Assembly: GCF_000238355.1 (NCBI RefSeq)
Contig: NZ_AHCA01000018.1
Location: 1-47,983, forward strand
DNA length: 47,983 nt
Origin: Pseudoalteromonas haloplanktis ATCC 14393
Lineage (GTDB): Bacteria; Pseudomonadota; Gammaproteobacteria; Enterobacterales; Alteromonadaceae
Direction: 5' to 3'
Shown: in pieces, positions 8,316 through 16,679 of the stretch
How the letters are laid out: every line of letters starts with the position of its first letter
Position numbering within the stretch: the first letter of the stretch is position 1
Position numbers and translations under genes: made by a program
Notes under the pieces: generated by a model
What the model saw: the letters and a program-made list of their open reading frames with translations, nothing else
What the model was told of the DNA's origin: nothing
Databases searched by the model: none

Positions 8316-9269
8316 GTGACACAACCATTACGCATTATTTTTGCCGGTACGCCCGATTTTGCTGCGCGCCATTTACAAGCTCTAATTGATTCTGAACATC
8401 AAATAGTGGGCGTTTACAGCCAACCAGATCGCCCCGCTGGCCGCGGTAAAAAACTAAAAGCCAGTGAGGTCAAAGAACTGGCTTTACAGCACGACTTACC
8501 TGTTTTTCAACCTGCGTCATTAAAAAGCGACGACGCTCTCAGTGAATTAAGCAGCTTAAATGCCGACATTATGATTGTAGTCGCTTATGGTCTATTACTA
8601 CCAAAAGCAATTTTAGAAGCGCCGCGTCTTGGTTGCTTAAATGTGCATGGCTCAATTTTACCGCGCTGGCGTGGAGCTGCGCCAATTCAACGCGCAATTT
8701 GGGCGGGTGATGAAGAAACAGGCGTTACAATAATGCAAATGGATGAAGGCTTAGATACTGGCGACATGCTACATATCAGCCGCTGCCCTATTGAAGCAAC
8801 TGAAACAAGTGCAAGTTTGTACAGCAAACTTGCCGAACTAGGCCCAAAGTCACTAATCGACACCATCACTAAATTGGTCAATGGCGAAATTACCCCGCAA
8901 GTACAAGATGATGAACAGGCTAATTACGCTAAAAAGCTATCTAAAGAAGAAGCAAATATCGACTGGGCTATGGATGCGCTACAAATAGAGCGTAATATTC
9001 GCGCATTCACTCCTTGGCCAGTATGTTTTACCCAAATGGGCGGCAACACGGTTAAAATCTACCAAGCAAATGTGGTTGAACAACAAGGTACTCCCGGCAC
9101 TGTATTACAAAGTGATAAACACGGTATTGTGGTTGCCTGCGGGACTCACGCGCTAAATATCACCCAACTACAACCACAAGGCAAAAAGCCAATGGCCATT
9201 ACAGACTTTTTAAACGGTCGAGCAGACTGGGTAACCCCTGGCACACTAATAGGCGAACATAATGAGTAA
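8316..9269 (+). CDS. fmt: methionyl-tRNA formyltransferase
   Basis: Formylates initiator Met-tRNA using 10-formyltetrahydrofolate. The protein is 317 residues. It shows the tRNA-acceptor loop region (QPDRPAGRGKKL), the catalytic Asn109 and His111 in LNVHGSILPRWRGAAPIQ, and a downstream EGLDTGD segment, followed by the C-terminal OB-like domain. The start is GTG at 8316 with AGGA upstream. It follows def by 21 bases and its end overlaps rsmB by 8 bases, so the three are translationally linked. Confidence 0.97.
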   Translation: MTQPLRIIFAGTPDFAARHLQALIDSEHQIVGVYSQPDRPAGRGKKLKASEVKELALQHDLPVFQPASLKSDDALSELSSLNADIMIVVAYGLLLPKAILEAPRLGCLNVHGSILPRWRGAAPIQRAIWAGDEETGVTIMQMDEGLDTGDMLHISRCPIEATETSASLYSKLAELGPKSLIDTITKLVNGEITPQVQDDEQANYAKKLSKEEANIDWAMDALQIERNIRAFTPWPVCFTQMGGNTVKIYQANVVEQQGTPGTVLQSDKHGIVVACGTHALNITQLQPQGKKPMAITDFLNGRADWVTPGTLIGEHNE

Positions 9270-10551
9270 TGTCAGGGCGCTGGCCGCCGAAATCTTATAT
9301 AACGTGGTTGATAAGGGCGCGTCACTCAATCAAGAATTACCATTTGCAAGCCAAGGTTTACCGCCTAAAGATAAAGCCCTTTTGCAACAAATTTGCTATG
9401 GTGTGTTACGTTATTTACCAAGCTTAGATAATTACTGCCAACACTTAGTTGAGCAACCTCTCAAAGGGAAGCGCCGTATTTTTCAGTTTTTGTTGTATGT
9501 GGGCATTTACCAACTTCAACATATGCGCGTCCCACCGCACGCAGCTATTAGTGAAACCGTTAATGCCTTAGCACAGCTGCGAGCATTAGGATTAAAAGGA
9601 TTGATCAACGCAATCTTACGTAGCTTTCAGCGTCAACAAGCAGAGCTAGAAGAACAAGCCAAGCAAATTCCTGTGTGTTTATACAATCACCCTAATTGGT
9701 TTATCAAACAAGTCACTGAGGCTTATCCTGATGATTGGCAGGCACTGCTAGAGGCCAATCAGCAACAAGCTCCAATGTGGTTGCGCGTTAACCAAGCGCA
9801 ATATAGCACTGCTGAATATAGCGAAATGCTCACAGCTAATGATATTGCACACATGCTCAATCCTGACTTTCCTGACGGTATTAAACTTGATAAACCACGT
9901 GATGTATTCTCATTGCCTGAATTCGACACCGGTGCTTGCTCAGTACAAGATGCTGCAGCACAACTTGCAGCACGCTTTTTAGATCCAAAAGCAGACGAAC
10001 ATATTCTAGATGCCTGTGCAGCGCCTGGTGGTAAAACGTGTCATATATTAGAGTTAGCTGATGCCGATGTCCTCGCTCTCGATAGCGATGCCACTCGACT
10101 TGAACGTGTTAAGCAAAACTTGGTACGTATAGGTTTAGGTGCCGACTTACAATGTGCCGATGCGTCACAACCTCATAAATGGTGGGATGAACGTCATTTT
10201 GACCGTATCTTGCTGGATGTGCCCTGCTCTGCAACGGGCGTCATTCGTCGCCATCCAGATATAAAGTGGCTACGTCGCGCGTCTGATATTAATGATCTGG
10301 CAACATTACAAGGCGATATTTTAAATAGTATTTGGCCTTTATTAAAACCAGGCGGCACATTAGTGTATGCAACCTGCTCTGTATTACCACAGGAAAACCA
10401 GCAGCAAGTCGCTAAGTTTTTAGCAAATAATAGCGATGCCGAACATATTCCGCTGCATGATAACGATACCCCAAACAACCCAGGGCTGCAGTTACTGCCT
10501 GGTGAGAGTGACGGATTTTATTATGCCAAGCTTGTAAAAACACACTCATAA
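9262..10551 (+). CDS. rsmB: 16S rRNA m5C967 methyltransferase
   Basis: RsmB (Sun/Fmu) methylates C967 of 16S rRNA with S-adenosylmethionine. It is 429 residues (E. coli 429). It has an N-terminal NusB-like RNA-binding domain (about 1-130), then the methyltransferase with ACAAPGGKTCHILE (251-264), LLDVPCSATG with Cys322 and YATCSVLPQEN with Cys372, the two conserved cysteines of m5C RNA methyltransferases. The start overlaps the end of fmt, and the gene ends 17 bases before trkA. Confidence 0.97.
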   Translation: MSNVRALAAEILYNVVDKGASLNQELPFASQGLPPKDKALLQQICYGVLRYLPSLDNYCQHLVEQPLKGKRRIFQFLLYVGIYQLQHMRVPPHAAISETVNALAQLRALGLKGLINAILRSFQRQQAELEEQAKQIPVCLYNHPNWFIKQVTEAYPDDWQALLEANQQQAPMWLRVNQAQYSTAEYSEMLTANDIAHMLNPDFPDGIKLDKPRDVFSLPEFDTGACSVQDAAAQLAARFLDPKADEHILDACAAPGGKTCHILELADADVLALDSDATRLERVKQNLVRIGLGADLQCADASQPHKWWDERHFDRILLDVPCSATGVIRRHPDIKWLRRASDINDLATLQGDILNSIWPLLKPGGTLVYATCSVLPQENQQQVAKFLANNSDAEHIPLHDNDTPNNPGLQLLPGESDGFYYAKLVKTHS

Positions 10552-10568
10552 GAAGCGTTTAGTAAACC

Positions 10569-11945
10569 ATGAAAATAATCATACTCGGTGCAGGACAAGT
10601 AGGCGGTACACTCGCAGAAAACCTGGTAGGTGAACAAAACGAAATCACGGTTGTAGATATTGATGGTAACCGGTTACGTGAGTTACAAGATAAATACGAT
10701 CTACAGGGTGTTACTGGTCACAGTGCGCACCCTGATGTATTACGCCGCGCTGGTGCGGAAGACGCCGATATGATCATTGCAGTGACCAGTTCAGATGAAG
10801 TAAACATGGTCGCTTGCCAAGTCGCGTATAGTATTTTTAATACACCGACTAAAATTGCGCGAATTCGCTCGGAGCAATACTTAAAGTATCGCGAAAAGCT
10901 CTTTCAAAACGACGACTTACCAGTTGATCACTATATTGCGCCTGAGCAATTGGTGACCAAGTATATTCGACGTTTAATTGATTATCCGGGAGCATTACAA
11001 GTATTAGAGTTCGGCGATGGCATGCTTTCGCTTGTGGCCGTAAAAGCCTACTACGGGGGCTTGTTGGTAGGTTATGCACTGTCAGCATTAAAAGAGCATA
11101 TACCCAATGTTGAAACCCGTGTTGCTGCGATTTACCGCCAAGGTAAAGCCATCAAGCCATTGGGCACAACGGTCATCGAAGCAGATGATGAAGTGTTCTT
11201 CCTTGCGGCGACGAAACATATTCGTGCTGTAATGAACGAACTACAAAAGCTAGAGCGTTCATACAAAAAGATTATGATTGCAGGTGGTGGTAACATCGGT
11301 GCGGGGCTTGCACACTCTTTGGAAAAAAATCACAGTGTAAAGTTGCTTGAGCGTAATAAAGAGCGTGCCGAGCAACTTTCAGAAATGCTTGATAATACGG
11401 TGGTATTTTGTGGTGATGCCTCTGATCAAGAGTTGTTATCTGAAGAGCATATCGAGCAGGTTGATGTGTTCATCGCGGTAACCAATGATGATGAAGCTAA
11501 TATCATGTCAGCCATGCTCGCTAAACGTATGGGCGCGCAAAAAACCATGGTGTTAATACAGCGTGGCGCTTACGTTGATTTAGTACAGGGTGGCGAAATT
11601 GATATTGCCATTTCACCACAACAAGCCACAATTTCAGCCTTACTTACCCATGTTCGTCGCGGTGATATTGTTAATGTGTATTCATTACGTAAAGGCGCAG
11701 CAGAAGCCATTGAAGCGGTGGCTCATGGCGATGAACACACCTCAAAAGTAGTAGGTCGCGCAATTGCTGATATTAAGTTGCCAGCAGGTACTACGATTGG
11801 CGCGATTGTTCGTAACGATGATGTGTTAATTGCGCATGATGACACGGTGATCCACTCTGGCGATCACGTTATTATGTTTTTGATCGATAAAAAACATATC
11901 AATGTCGTTGAAAAACTATTCCAAGTTAGCGCTATTTTCCTCTAA
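10569..11945 (+). CDS. trkA: Trk potassium uptake regulatory subunit TrkA
   Basis: A peripheral NAD(H)-binding subunit that gates the TrkH potassium channel. At 458 residues it equals E. coli TrkA and carries two RCK units. The first starts at the N-terminus with GAGQVGG (7-13), the second at mid-protein with AGGGNIGAGLAHSL, each followed by a TrkA-C region. It is the last gene of def-fmt-rsmB-trkA. Its partner trkH is about 7.6 kb away on the opposite strand, with accessory genes between. Confidence 0.97.
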   Translation: MKIIILGAGQVGGTLAENLVGEQNEITVVDIDGNRLRELQDKYDLQGVTGHSAHPDVLRRAGAEDADMIIAVTSSDEVNMVACQVAYSIFNTPTKIARIRSEQYLKYREKLFQNDDLPVDHYIAPEQLVTKYIRRLIDYPGALQVLEFGDGMLSLVAVKAYYGGLLVGYALSALKEHIPNVETRVAAIYRQGKAIKPLGTTVIEADDEVFFLAATKHIRAVMNELQKLERSYKKIMIAGGGNIGAGLAHSLEKNHSVKLLERNKERAEQLSEMLDNTVVFCGDASDQELLSEEHIEQVDVFIAVTNDDEANIMSAMLAKRMGAQKTMVLIQRGAYVDLVQGGEIDIAISPQQATISALLTHVRRGDIVNVYSLRKGAAEAIEAVAHGDEHTSKVVGRAIADIKLPAGTTIGAIVRNDDVLIAHDDTVIHSGDHVIMFLIDKKHINVVEKLFQVSAIFL

Positions 11946-11950
11946 AACTT

Positions 11951-11983
11951 ACCTTTCGAAACAAAGCGACTGTATCGAAAGGT
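11951..11983 (+). terminator. stem-loop after trkA
   Basis: The perfect 9-base inverted repeat ACCTTTCGA / TCGAAAGGT has a 15-base loop, directly after the trkA stop and followed by GAATTTT. The loop is long and the T tract short, so termination is possible but a protein-binding dyad is an alternative. Confidence 0.45.
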
Positions 11984-12138
11984 GAATTTTCACAACAAAC
12001 CAACGTAAATAGAAATCAATCTCAAAAGCATTTACTTTAGTACCTAAATCCATTACCCTCCTCGCTGTTTGATAATCAAGCACCAACTTCTGTGAAAAGT
12101 TAATTTCACCTTCTTTAACATTAAATGGATTTCCTAAG

Positions 12139-14289
12139 ATGATGTACCCAGCTTTAAACACGTCTCTTCGCGTTACATACTGCAGCGTTATTAGTATTCT
12201 TTTGTGTGGACTAGCCACTAACGCAAATGCTGAAGCTAAAAAAGATATTGAAAAGCTCACCATTGTTGGCGAGCAAGATAATGGTTATAAAGTTAGTTCA
12301 ATGAACTCAGCTACCGGTCTCGATCTCAGTCACTTGCAAACACCGCAATCAGCGATTGCAATCACCAGTGAATTTATGGCTGATCAACAACTCACTAGCG
12401 CTATAGAAGCTATCACCAGTGTAACAGGCATCAACGCCAGAGAAGCCGACAATGGAAAGTTTTCAATTTCAGCTCGTGGTATTAGTGTCACAAGTATTTT
12501 ATATGATGGTATCGCAACAACTTACGATACCCGTTTCAATTACGGCGATAACCTAACAGATACAGCGATATATGAACGTATTGAAGTTGTTCGCGGCGCA
12601 ACAGGGTTAATGCTTGGTGCGGGTAACCCATCTGCTGCAATTAATTTAATACGCAAACGCCCTACAGTCCATAATCAAGTAAAACTCAGTGCATCCGTGG
12701 GATCTTGGCAAAACTATCGTGGCGTAGTTGACATCTCTGGTAGCTTAAATGACAGCGAAAGTGTCCGTGGACGAGCTGTTGCAGCCTACCAAGATCAGCA
12801 ATCGTACCAAGATCGATTCTCGCAAAGTCGTAGTACTTTATATGGCATTGTTGAAGCAGATGTCACCGATAATACCTTGCTGACCTTTGCCCTAGATACG
12901 CAAACAACTACTCCAAAAGGCACTATGTCCGGCGGTTTACCTATTTTTTATAGCGATGGCAGCCGTACCAACTATGCCAGAGAAACATCGACCGCCCCAA
13001 GCTGGTCATCATCTAAAACAAAAGCATTAAATAGCTTTATCAAAGTTGAGCATTATTTCAATAGTAATTGGCAGTTAAGCGCAAGCTATATCTATGGAAA
13101 TAACGACTTAGAGTATGATGTGTTTTGGGCAACCGGACACCCAGATCCACAAACTAATATAGGTATGGTTCCAGGCTCGTTAAATTATATTGATGCAAAC
13201 CGCATTCAACGTACCTATGAAATAGAGTTATCGGGTCGATTTAATTGGTTTGGGCAAAACCATCAAATACTTGTTGGCTATAATGACCAAGAGCAAGATT
13301 TCTCAACGCCGTACTTTCCTGCTCAAGAAAATGCCACTATTATCGGCGACTTTAGCGCACCAGATTACGACTACCCAAAGCCAACCTGGCAAGCGGCGCC
13401 TGCTTATGGCTCATACGGCACCACACAACAGAGTGCGCTTTATTTTGCCACTCAACTTAACTTAACCAATGATTTATCGGTAATTTTAGGTAGCCGCTTA
13501 AACCAATGGCAAACGTCGCAAGATAACTTTGGTAGCGTTCATGATTATAAGTTAGATAATGAACTAACTAATTACCTAGGCACTACCTACGCTATAAATC
13601 AAAATTGGGCGCTATATGCAAATTACACAGATATATTTACACCGCAAAGCCGAGTTGACGAAAATGGTAATTACTTAGCGCCAATTCAAGGTAAAAATTA
13701 CGAAGTGGGAATTAAGGCTTCATTATTAAATGAGCGTTTAGATATCTCATTGTCTGGTTTTGAAATTCATCAAGACAATTGGGGGGAATATACGGGTGAA
13801 ACCATTCCAGATACTTTACAAGCAATTTATCAACCTATTGATGGCACAGTCACAGATGGCTTTGAGTTCGAGCTCAATGGGGCAATTAGTGATGTATGGA
13901 ATGCATACTTTGGATATACCCGCAGTGAAGGTGAAAACCCCGATGGTACACCTTTAAATACCACCAACCCAAAAGATCAGTTTAAATTATTCACTAGTTA
14001 TCAACTAAGTGATAGCTTACAAGGAGTGAAAATTGGCGGAGGTTATCGCTGGCAAAGTCGCAGCTATGATGAGGTAAGCAACCCTGTACTGGGCACAGTT
14101 GAAGTTGAACAACAAGCCTATGGAGTGGCCAGTTTAATGGCTAGCTACCAAATCAATCAGCAAATGGCCGTGAGCTTAAATGTTGATAACTTATTTGATA
14201 AAACGTACTACAACCAAATCGGTTTTTACAACCAATATCGTTACGGCAGTCCGCGGAAATTCTCTTTGCAGTTTGACTACAGTTTGTAA
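12139..14289 (+). CDS. TonB-dependent siderophore receptor
   Basis: A 716-residue outer-membrane receptor that would import a ferric siderophore using TonB energy. A signal peptide ends at ANA near residue 31, followed by a TonB-box-like EKLTIVGEQ. A plug domain covers about 45-170 (SVTGINAREADNGKFSISARG, YERIEVVRGATGLMLGAGNPSAAINLIRKRP). A long beta-barrel ends with a typical receptor C-terminus (YYNQIGFYNQYRYGSPRKF, then SLQFDYSL). The plug wording is typical of the FpvA/FhuE-like hydroxamate/pyoverdine class, but the ligand cannot be read from sequence. No siderophore synthesis or ABC transporter genes lie nearby, so it is an orphan receptor. The in-frame ATG at 12142 is an alternative start. 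Confidence 0.92.
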   Translation: MMYPALNTSLRVTYCSVISILLCGLATNANAEAKKDIEKLTIVGEQDNGYKVSSMNSATGLDLSHLQTPQSAIAITSEFMADQQLTSAIEAITSVTGINAREADNGKFSISARGISVTSILYDGIATTYDTRFNYGDNLTDTAIYERIEVVRGATGLMLGAGNPSAAINLIRKRPTVHNQVKLSASVGSWQNYRGVVDISGSLNDSESVRGRAVAAYQDQQSYQDRFSQSRSTLYGIVEADVTDNTLLTFALDTQTTTPKGTMSGGLPIFYSDGSRTNYARETSTAPSWSSSKTKALNSFIKVEHYFNSNWQLSASYIYGNNDLEYDVFWATGHPDPQTNIGMVPGSLNYIDANRIQRTYEIELSGRFNWFGQNHQILVGYNDQEQDFSTPYFPAQENATIIGDFSAPDYDYPKPTWQAAPAYGSYGTTQQSALYFATQLNLTNDLSVILGSRLNQWQTSQDNFGSVHDYKLDNELTNYLGTTYAINQNWALYANYTDIFTPQSRVDENGNYLAPIQGKNYEVGIKASLLNERLDISLSGFEIHQDNWGEYTGETIPDTLQAIYQPIDGTVTDGFEFELNGAISDVWNAYFGYTRSEGENPDGTPLNTTNPKDQFKLFTSYQLSDSLQGVKIGGGYRWQSRSYDEVSNPVLGTVEVEQQAYGVASLMASYQINQQMAVSLNVDNLFDKTYYNQIGFYNQYRYGSPRKFSLQFDYSL

Positions 14290-14312
14290 CCAGACGCGTT
14301 CAAAATTAAATA

Positions 14313-14342
14313 AAAAAAGCAGCTTAATGAAGCTGCTTTTTT
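14313..14342. terminator. bidirectional terminator between the receptor gene and the EF-hand cassette
   Basis: The 13-base perfect stem AAAAAAGCAGCTT / AAGCTGCTTTTTT with loop AATG lies between the convergent ends of the TonB-dependent receptor and the last EF-hand gene. A and T tracts on the two arms serve both directions. Confidence 0.9.
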
Positions 14343-14366
14343 GTGTAGGAGTATATTTCTATCTGT

Positions 14367-14582
14367 TTATTGTACTTTGGCAAACTCTTCTTTTGATAAT
14401 TCACCGTTGCTATCAGTGTCTAAATCAGAAAAGATTTCAACTAGCTGTGCATTAACCGACGCTTCTTTTTGGCTTATCACACCATCACCATCGGTATCAA
14501 AAGTATCAAAGCTAACTGCCGCAAACGCAGTAGATGAAGCCGCTAGGGCAATAATTGCAAGTGTTGTATTAATATGTTTCAT
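14367..14582 (-). CDS. small secreted EF-hand protein, cassette A third gene
   Basis: A 71-residue protein with a signal peptide (MKHINTTLAIIALAASSTAFA) and two canonical 12-residue EF-hand loops. Loop 1 is DTDGDGVISQKE and loop 2 is DTDSNGELSKEE, with Asp/Asn at positions 1, 3, 5 and Glu at 12, so calcium binding is expected. The mature form, about 50 residues, should be periplasmic or secreted. It is the most diverged of the six copies in this region (AVSFDTFD instead of the TDFDTLD core) and differs in its signal peptide. It lies 68 bases after the second gene and is followed by a strong terminator. No partner or substrate can be named. Confidence 0.85.
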   Translation of the reverse strand: MKHINTTLAIIALAASSTAFAAVSFDTFDTDGDGVISQKEASVNAQLVEIFSDLDTDSNGELSKEEFAKVQ

Positions 14583-14650
14583 AGTGTTATTCCTAATAAT
14601 TTAAAGTGAGAGAAATCCTTTTCAGAGATCCCTGTTTGTGGAAACTGAAA

Positions 14651-14863
14651 TTACGCTTTTGAAAATTCTTCTTTCGATAACTCACCGTCTTGGTCAGTAT
14701 CTAATTCAGCAAATTGGCTCATCAGCTTGGCATCAACAGCCGCTTCGCTTTGACTAATTGTGCCGCTACCATCAACATCTAAAGTATCAAAGTCAGTGCC
14801 AGCAAAAGCTGCGGAAGAAGATGCTAATGCAATAAGTGCTAATGTTTTATTTAATGTATTCAT
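14651..14863 (-). CDS. small secreted EF-hand protein, cassette A second gene
   Basis: A 70-residue protein with a signal peptide (MNTLNKTLALIALASSSAAFA) and two EF-hand loops, DVDGSGTISQSE and DTDQDGELSKEE. Reading could begin 54 bases upstream in frame, but the MNTLNKT start is shared by the sister genes and has a GAAGGAA ribosome-binding site. In the paralogous copy at 17453-17665 the same upstream stretch contains an in-frame stop. It is separated from the first gene by a 152-base spacer with hairpins and from the third by 68 bases. It is probably a periplasmic calcium-binding protein. Confidence 0.87.
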   Translation of the reverse strand: MNTLNKTLALIALASSSAAFAGTDFDTLDVDGSGTISQSEAAVDAKLMSQFAELDTDQDGELSKEEFSKA

Positions 14864-14920
14864 AATCTGTTCCTTCAATGTACTATCAAAAAAATTACTC
14901 ATGTTTTCGCTACTCACACT

Positions 14921-14984
14921 GTCCTTGTTATTCTTTTTAATAGGCTCCTTGCCTATTTAGGTGTCTTGGGCACTCAGAACTGAG
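14921..14984 (-). promoter_or_regulatory. structured spacer in EF-hand cassette A (GGA-loop hairpin)
   Basis: In the transcribed (minus) sense the spacer folds CTCAG/CTGAG (14984-14973), then a perfect 7-base stem AATAGGC / GCCTATT (14957-14939) whose loop is AAGGA, then ACAAGGAC (14928-14921). The equivalent spacer in cassette B keeps an AAAGGAC-loop hairpin with a different stem and an ACAAGGAA. The pattern resembles CsrA/RsmA sites (ACARGGAU, GGA in a loop). Binding is inference. Confidence 0.5.
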
Positions 14985-15015
14985 CAGCATTTTATGCAAG
15001 CTAGGTTCAGCACCA

Positions 15016-15228
15016 TTAAGCTTTTGAAAATTCTTCTTTTGATAACTCACCGTTTTGGTCAGTATCAAGTTCAGTAAATTTAGCCGAAAGAGCTGCATCA
15101 ACAGATGCTTCTTGCTGACTAATTGCGCCATTGCCATCAACGTCTAACGTATCGAAATCTGTACCAGCAAAAGCTGCAGAAGAAGACGCTAATGCGATAA
15201 GTGCTAATGTTTTATTTAATGTGTTCAT
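15016..15228 (-). CDS. small secreted EF-hand protein, cassette A first gene
   Basis: A 70-residue protein with a 21-residue signal peptide ending SSAAFA and two canonical calcium loops, DVDGNGAISQQE and DTDQNGELSKEE, joined by a linker (ASVDAALSAKFTEL) of the length expected for a paired EF-hand. GAAGGAATA precedes the ATG. It is the first gene of a leftward three-gene cassette, with a 5' leader hairpin and a -24/-12-like promoter element 76 bases upstream. Function beyond calcium binding is unknown; a periplasmic calcium buffer or sensor is an inference. Confidence 0.87.
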   Translation of the reverse strand: MNTLNKTLALIALASSSAAFAGTDFDTLDVDGNGAISQQEASVDAALSAKFTELDTDQNGELSKEEFSKA

Positions 15229-15257
15229 AATAAATATTCCTTCAAAGTTTATGGTTG

Positions 15258-15288
15258 TGAACGTAAGCGGTAATCAGCTTTTCGTTCA
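15258..15288 (-). promoter_or_regulatory. 5' leader hairpin of EF-hand cassette A
   Basis: In the transcribed sense the leader has an outer stem TGAACG / CGTTCA enclosing an inner stem AAGC / GCTT. The cassette B leader keeps the outer GAACG / CGTTC but has a different self-complementary inner stem. It lies just downstream of the predicted start of transcription. Confidence 0.45.
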
Positions 15289-15303
15289 GTACAACTAGAC
15301 TAT

Positions 15304-15320
15304 TACAACTTCGGTGCCAA
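15304..15320 (-). promoter_or_regulatory. -24/-12 (sigma-54-like) promoter element, cassette A
   Basis: On the minus strand TTGGCACCGAAGTTGTA gives TGGCAC, five bases, then TTGTA. This is the RpoN promoter layout with correct spacing, but it has GT instead of the usual GC at the -12 element. The same element occurs upstream of cassette B. No convincing -10 box for a sigma-70 promoter lies at the right distance. Confidence 0.4.
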
Positions 15321-15393
15321 CAATTTTTAGTTCTTTAATATCATTAGCTTGCAGGTTAAAAGTGAGGATTTTAAAGATCTAACGATTGATTTT

Positions 15394-15411
15394 TGTGGCT
15401 AATTTGCAACA
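15394..15411. promoter_or_regulatory. upstream dyad of EF-hand cassette A (possible activator site)
   Basis: TGTGGC-N6-GCAACA is an imperfect dyad 74 bases upstream of the -24-like element. Cassette B has TGTTGC-N6-GCAACA at 73 bases. The spacing is typical of an enhancer-type activator site, but the regulator is unknown. Confidence 0.35.
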
Positions 15412-15713
15412 GGGAATTTGAAAGGAAAAATAAGTCATTTAAAATCATAGGTTTAAATTTATTTAAAATGACGCAATTTTAGATTACCTAAGTAGTTATA
15501 TACGATATTAGAGCGCAAGCAGCCATACAGTAGCTAAACCATAATAATTTTTTAAATTTAATTTAAAAATAGACACTCACAACACTTTGATTTTAAATGA
15601 TTTAAAAATAAATTTTAAAGAAAAACAAAATAAAAATATCATTTTTTGAGTAAAAGTAGGTTTTGTTGCCATTGTGCGAAAGTTCAATGGCGAAGTAATT
15701 CAATTCACTATAA
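15412..15713. other. AT-rich intergenic region upstream of cassette A
   Basis: About 300 bases of very AT-rich DNA with many TTTAAA-type steps and no credible gene. An inverted repeat GCCATTG / CAATGGC (15668-15691) just after the OsmC stop may end that transcript. Segments such as AAAATGACGCA recur upstream of cassette B, so part of this spacer belongs to the duplicated unit. Such AT-rich DNA is a typical target for H-NS-like proteins; that is inference. Confidence 0.5.
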
Positions 15714-16193
15714 TTAAGTCTCACCAAGATAGTCAATTTCAGTCACTATGTTTGTTTTTACTGAATTGGCGATAAAGCACAATTCATGAGCTTGATGATG
15801 AAATGACTCTAACTGCGCCAAGCTTAATTTATGCCCTGCTGCTGGTTTAACTGCGGGCTTTAATGTCACTTGGGTCATTGCCATTCGTCCTTGGTTGTCT
15901 TTTTCCATCACACCGACGGCATTATCAATATAACTATCAATTTTAATTTGATGCTTGGCCACAATCGATAGAAAAAACAACATGTGACAGCTCGACAAAG
16001 ATGCAATAAATGCTTCTTCTGGATCGATATTTTCGACCACCGAATAAGGCAGCGGCACGATATGTGGAGAAGACGATGCCGCCACACTTAACCCGCCATC
16101 AAATTCCCAGCGGTGAGCACGGCTATACTTATTATCTACAAACTCTTCATCTGCTTGGCGCGACCAAGCAACACTTGCTACATACTCAGACAT
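15714..16193 (-). CDS. OsmC/Ohr family protein
   Basis: A 159-residue protein of the OsmC fold. The two conserved cysteines of the family are seen at residues 69 (SLSSCHMLFFLS) and 139 (HELCFIANSVKTNI). They are used for thiol-dependent reduction of organic hydroperoxides in characterised members. The N-terminal region contains the family HRWEFDGG segment. It has no signal peptide and should be cytoplasmic. It lies 14 bases downstream of a GNAT gene on the same strand, so the two are probably co-transcribed. Assignment to the OsmC or the Ohr branch cannot be decided by eye. Confidence 0.88.
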   Translation of the reverse strand: MSEYVASVAWSRQADEEFVDNKYSRAHRWEFDGGLSVAASSSPHIVPLPYSVVENIDPEEAFIASLSSCHMLFFLSIVAKHQIKIDSYIDNAVGVMEKDNQGRMAMTQVTLKPAVKPAAGHKLSLAQLESFHHQAHELCFIANSVKTNIVTEIDYLGET

Positions 16194-16207
16194 TGAAATT
16201 TCCCACC

Positions 16208-16627
16208 CTAATTAAATTTACACATCCCACAGCCGAGCTCTTCATTTGGCCGACTCAAGTAACCGTAACGAGCATAAAAAGCCTCTTTACCTTTAACTGA
16301 GAGCAGCCCAATTGTCGCACCGTTTTTAGCCGCTTCGGACAAGTACTGCTCTATATTACCCATTATTAACGTACCAATACCTTGCCTTTGAAAATTGGGG
16401 TCAACAGCAACATCCTGAATATAAAAAAATAAGCCACTATCCCCGATCACACGACCCATACCAACAAGTAAGCCTTCCAGCCTGATCACGACATGAAATA
16501 GCGAGCTGTTTAAGCTCGCCTTTGCCAGCTCTGGGGCGACTTTCCCCCAGCCAACTTTTTCTCTTAATAAACAATACTCTTCCAAAGTTGGGCTACTCAA
16601 CTCCACTGTATACCTTACACTTTGCAT
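16208..16627 (-). CDS. GNAT family N-acetyltransferase
   Basis: A 139-residue single-domain GNAT protein. The acetyl-CoA-binding segment is clear: IQDVAVDPNFQRQGIGTLIM contains the Q/R-x-x-G-x-G/A loop (QRQGIG). It is followed by the C-terminal FYARYGYLSRP strand region typical of the fold. The substrate is unknown. It sits between a DUF998 membrane protein gene and the osmC-like gene on the same strand. Confidence 0.88.
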   Translation of the reverse strand: MQSVRYTVELSSPTLEEYCLLREKVGWGKVAPELAKASLNSSLFHVVIRLEGLLVGMGRVIGDSGLFFYIQDVAVDPNFQRQGIGTLIMGNIEQYLSEAAKNGATIGLLSVKGKEAFYARYGYLSRPNEELGCGMCKFN

Positions 16628-16679
16628 TACCTCTGCCTCTTTGCAGCTCTAAAAACAACTGCCGTTGTTAAACCTAATA

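Noticed and set aside
11949..12263. A 104-codon minus-strand frame between trkA and the TonB receptor
   Set aside because: It overlaps the receptor signal peptide region, contains the trkA stem-loop, and resembles no protein family.
14864..14917. An 18-codon in-frame extension upstream of the second cassette A EF-hand gene
   Set aside because: The sister genes all start at MNTLNKT with a proper ribosome-binding site, the extension would bury the signal peptide, and the paralogous spacer has an in-frame stop.
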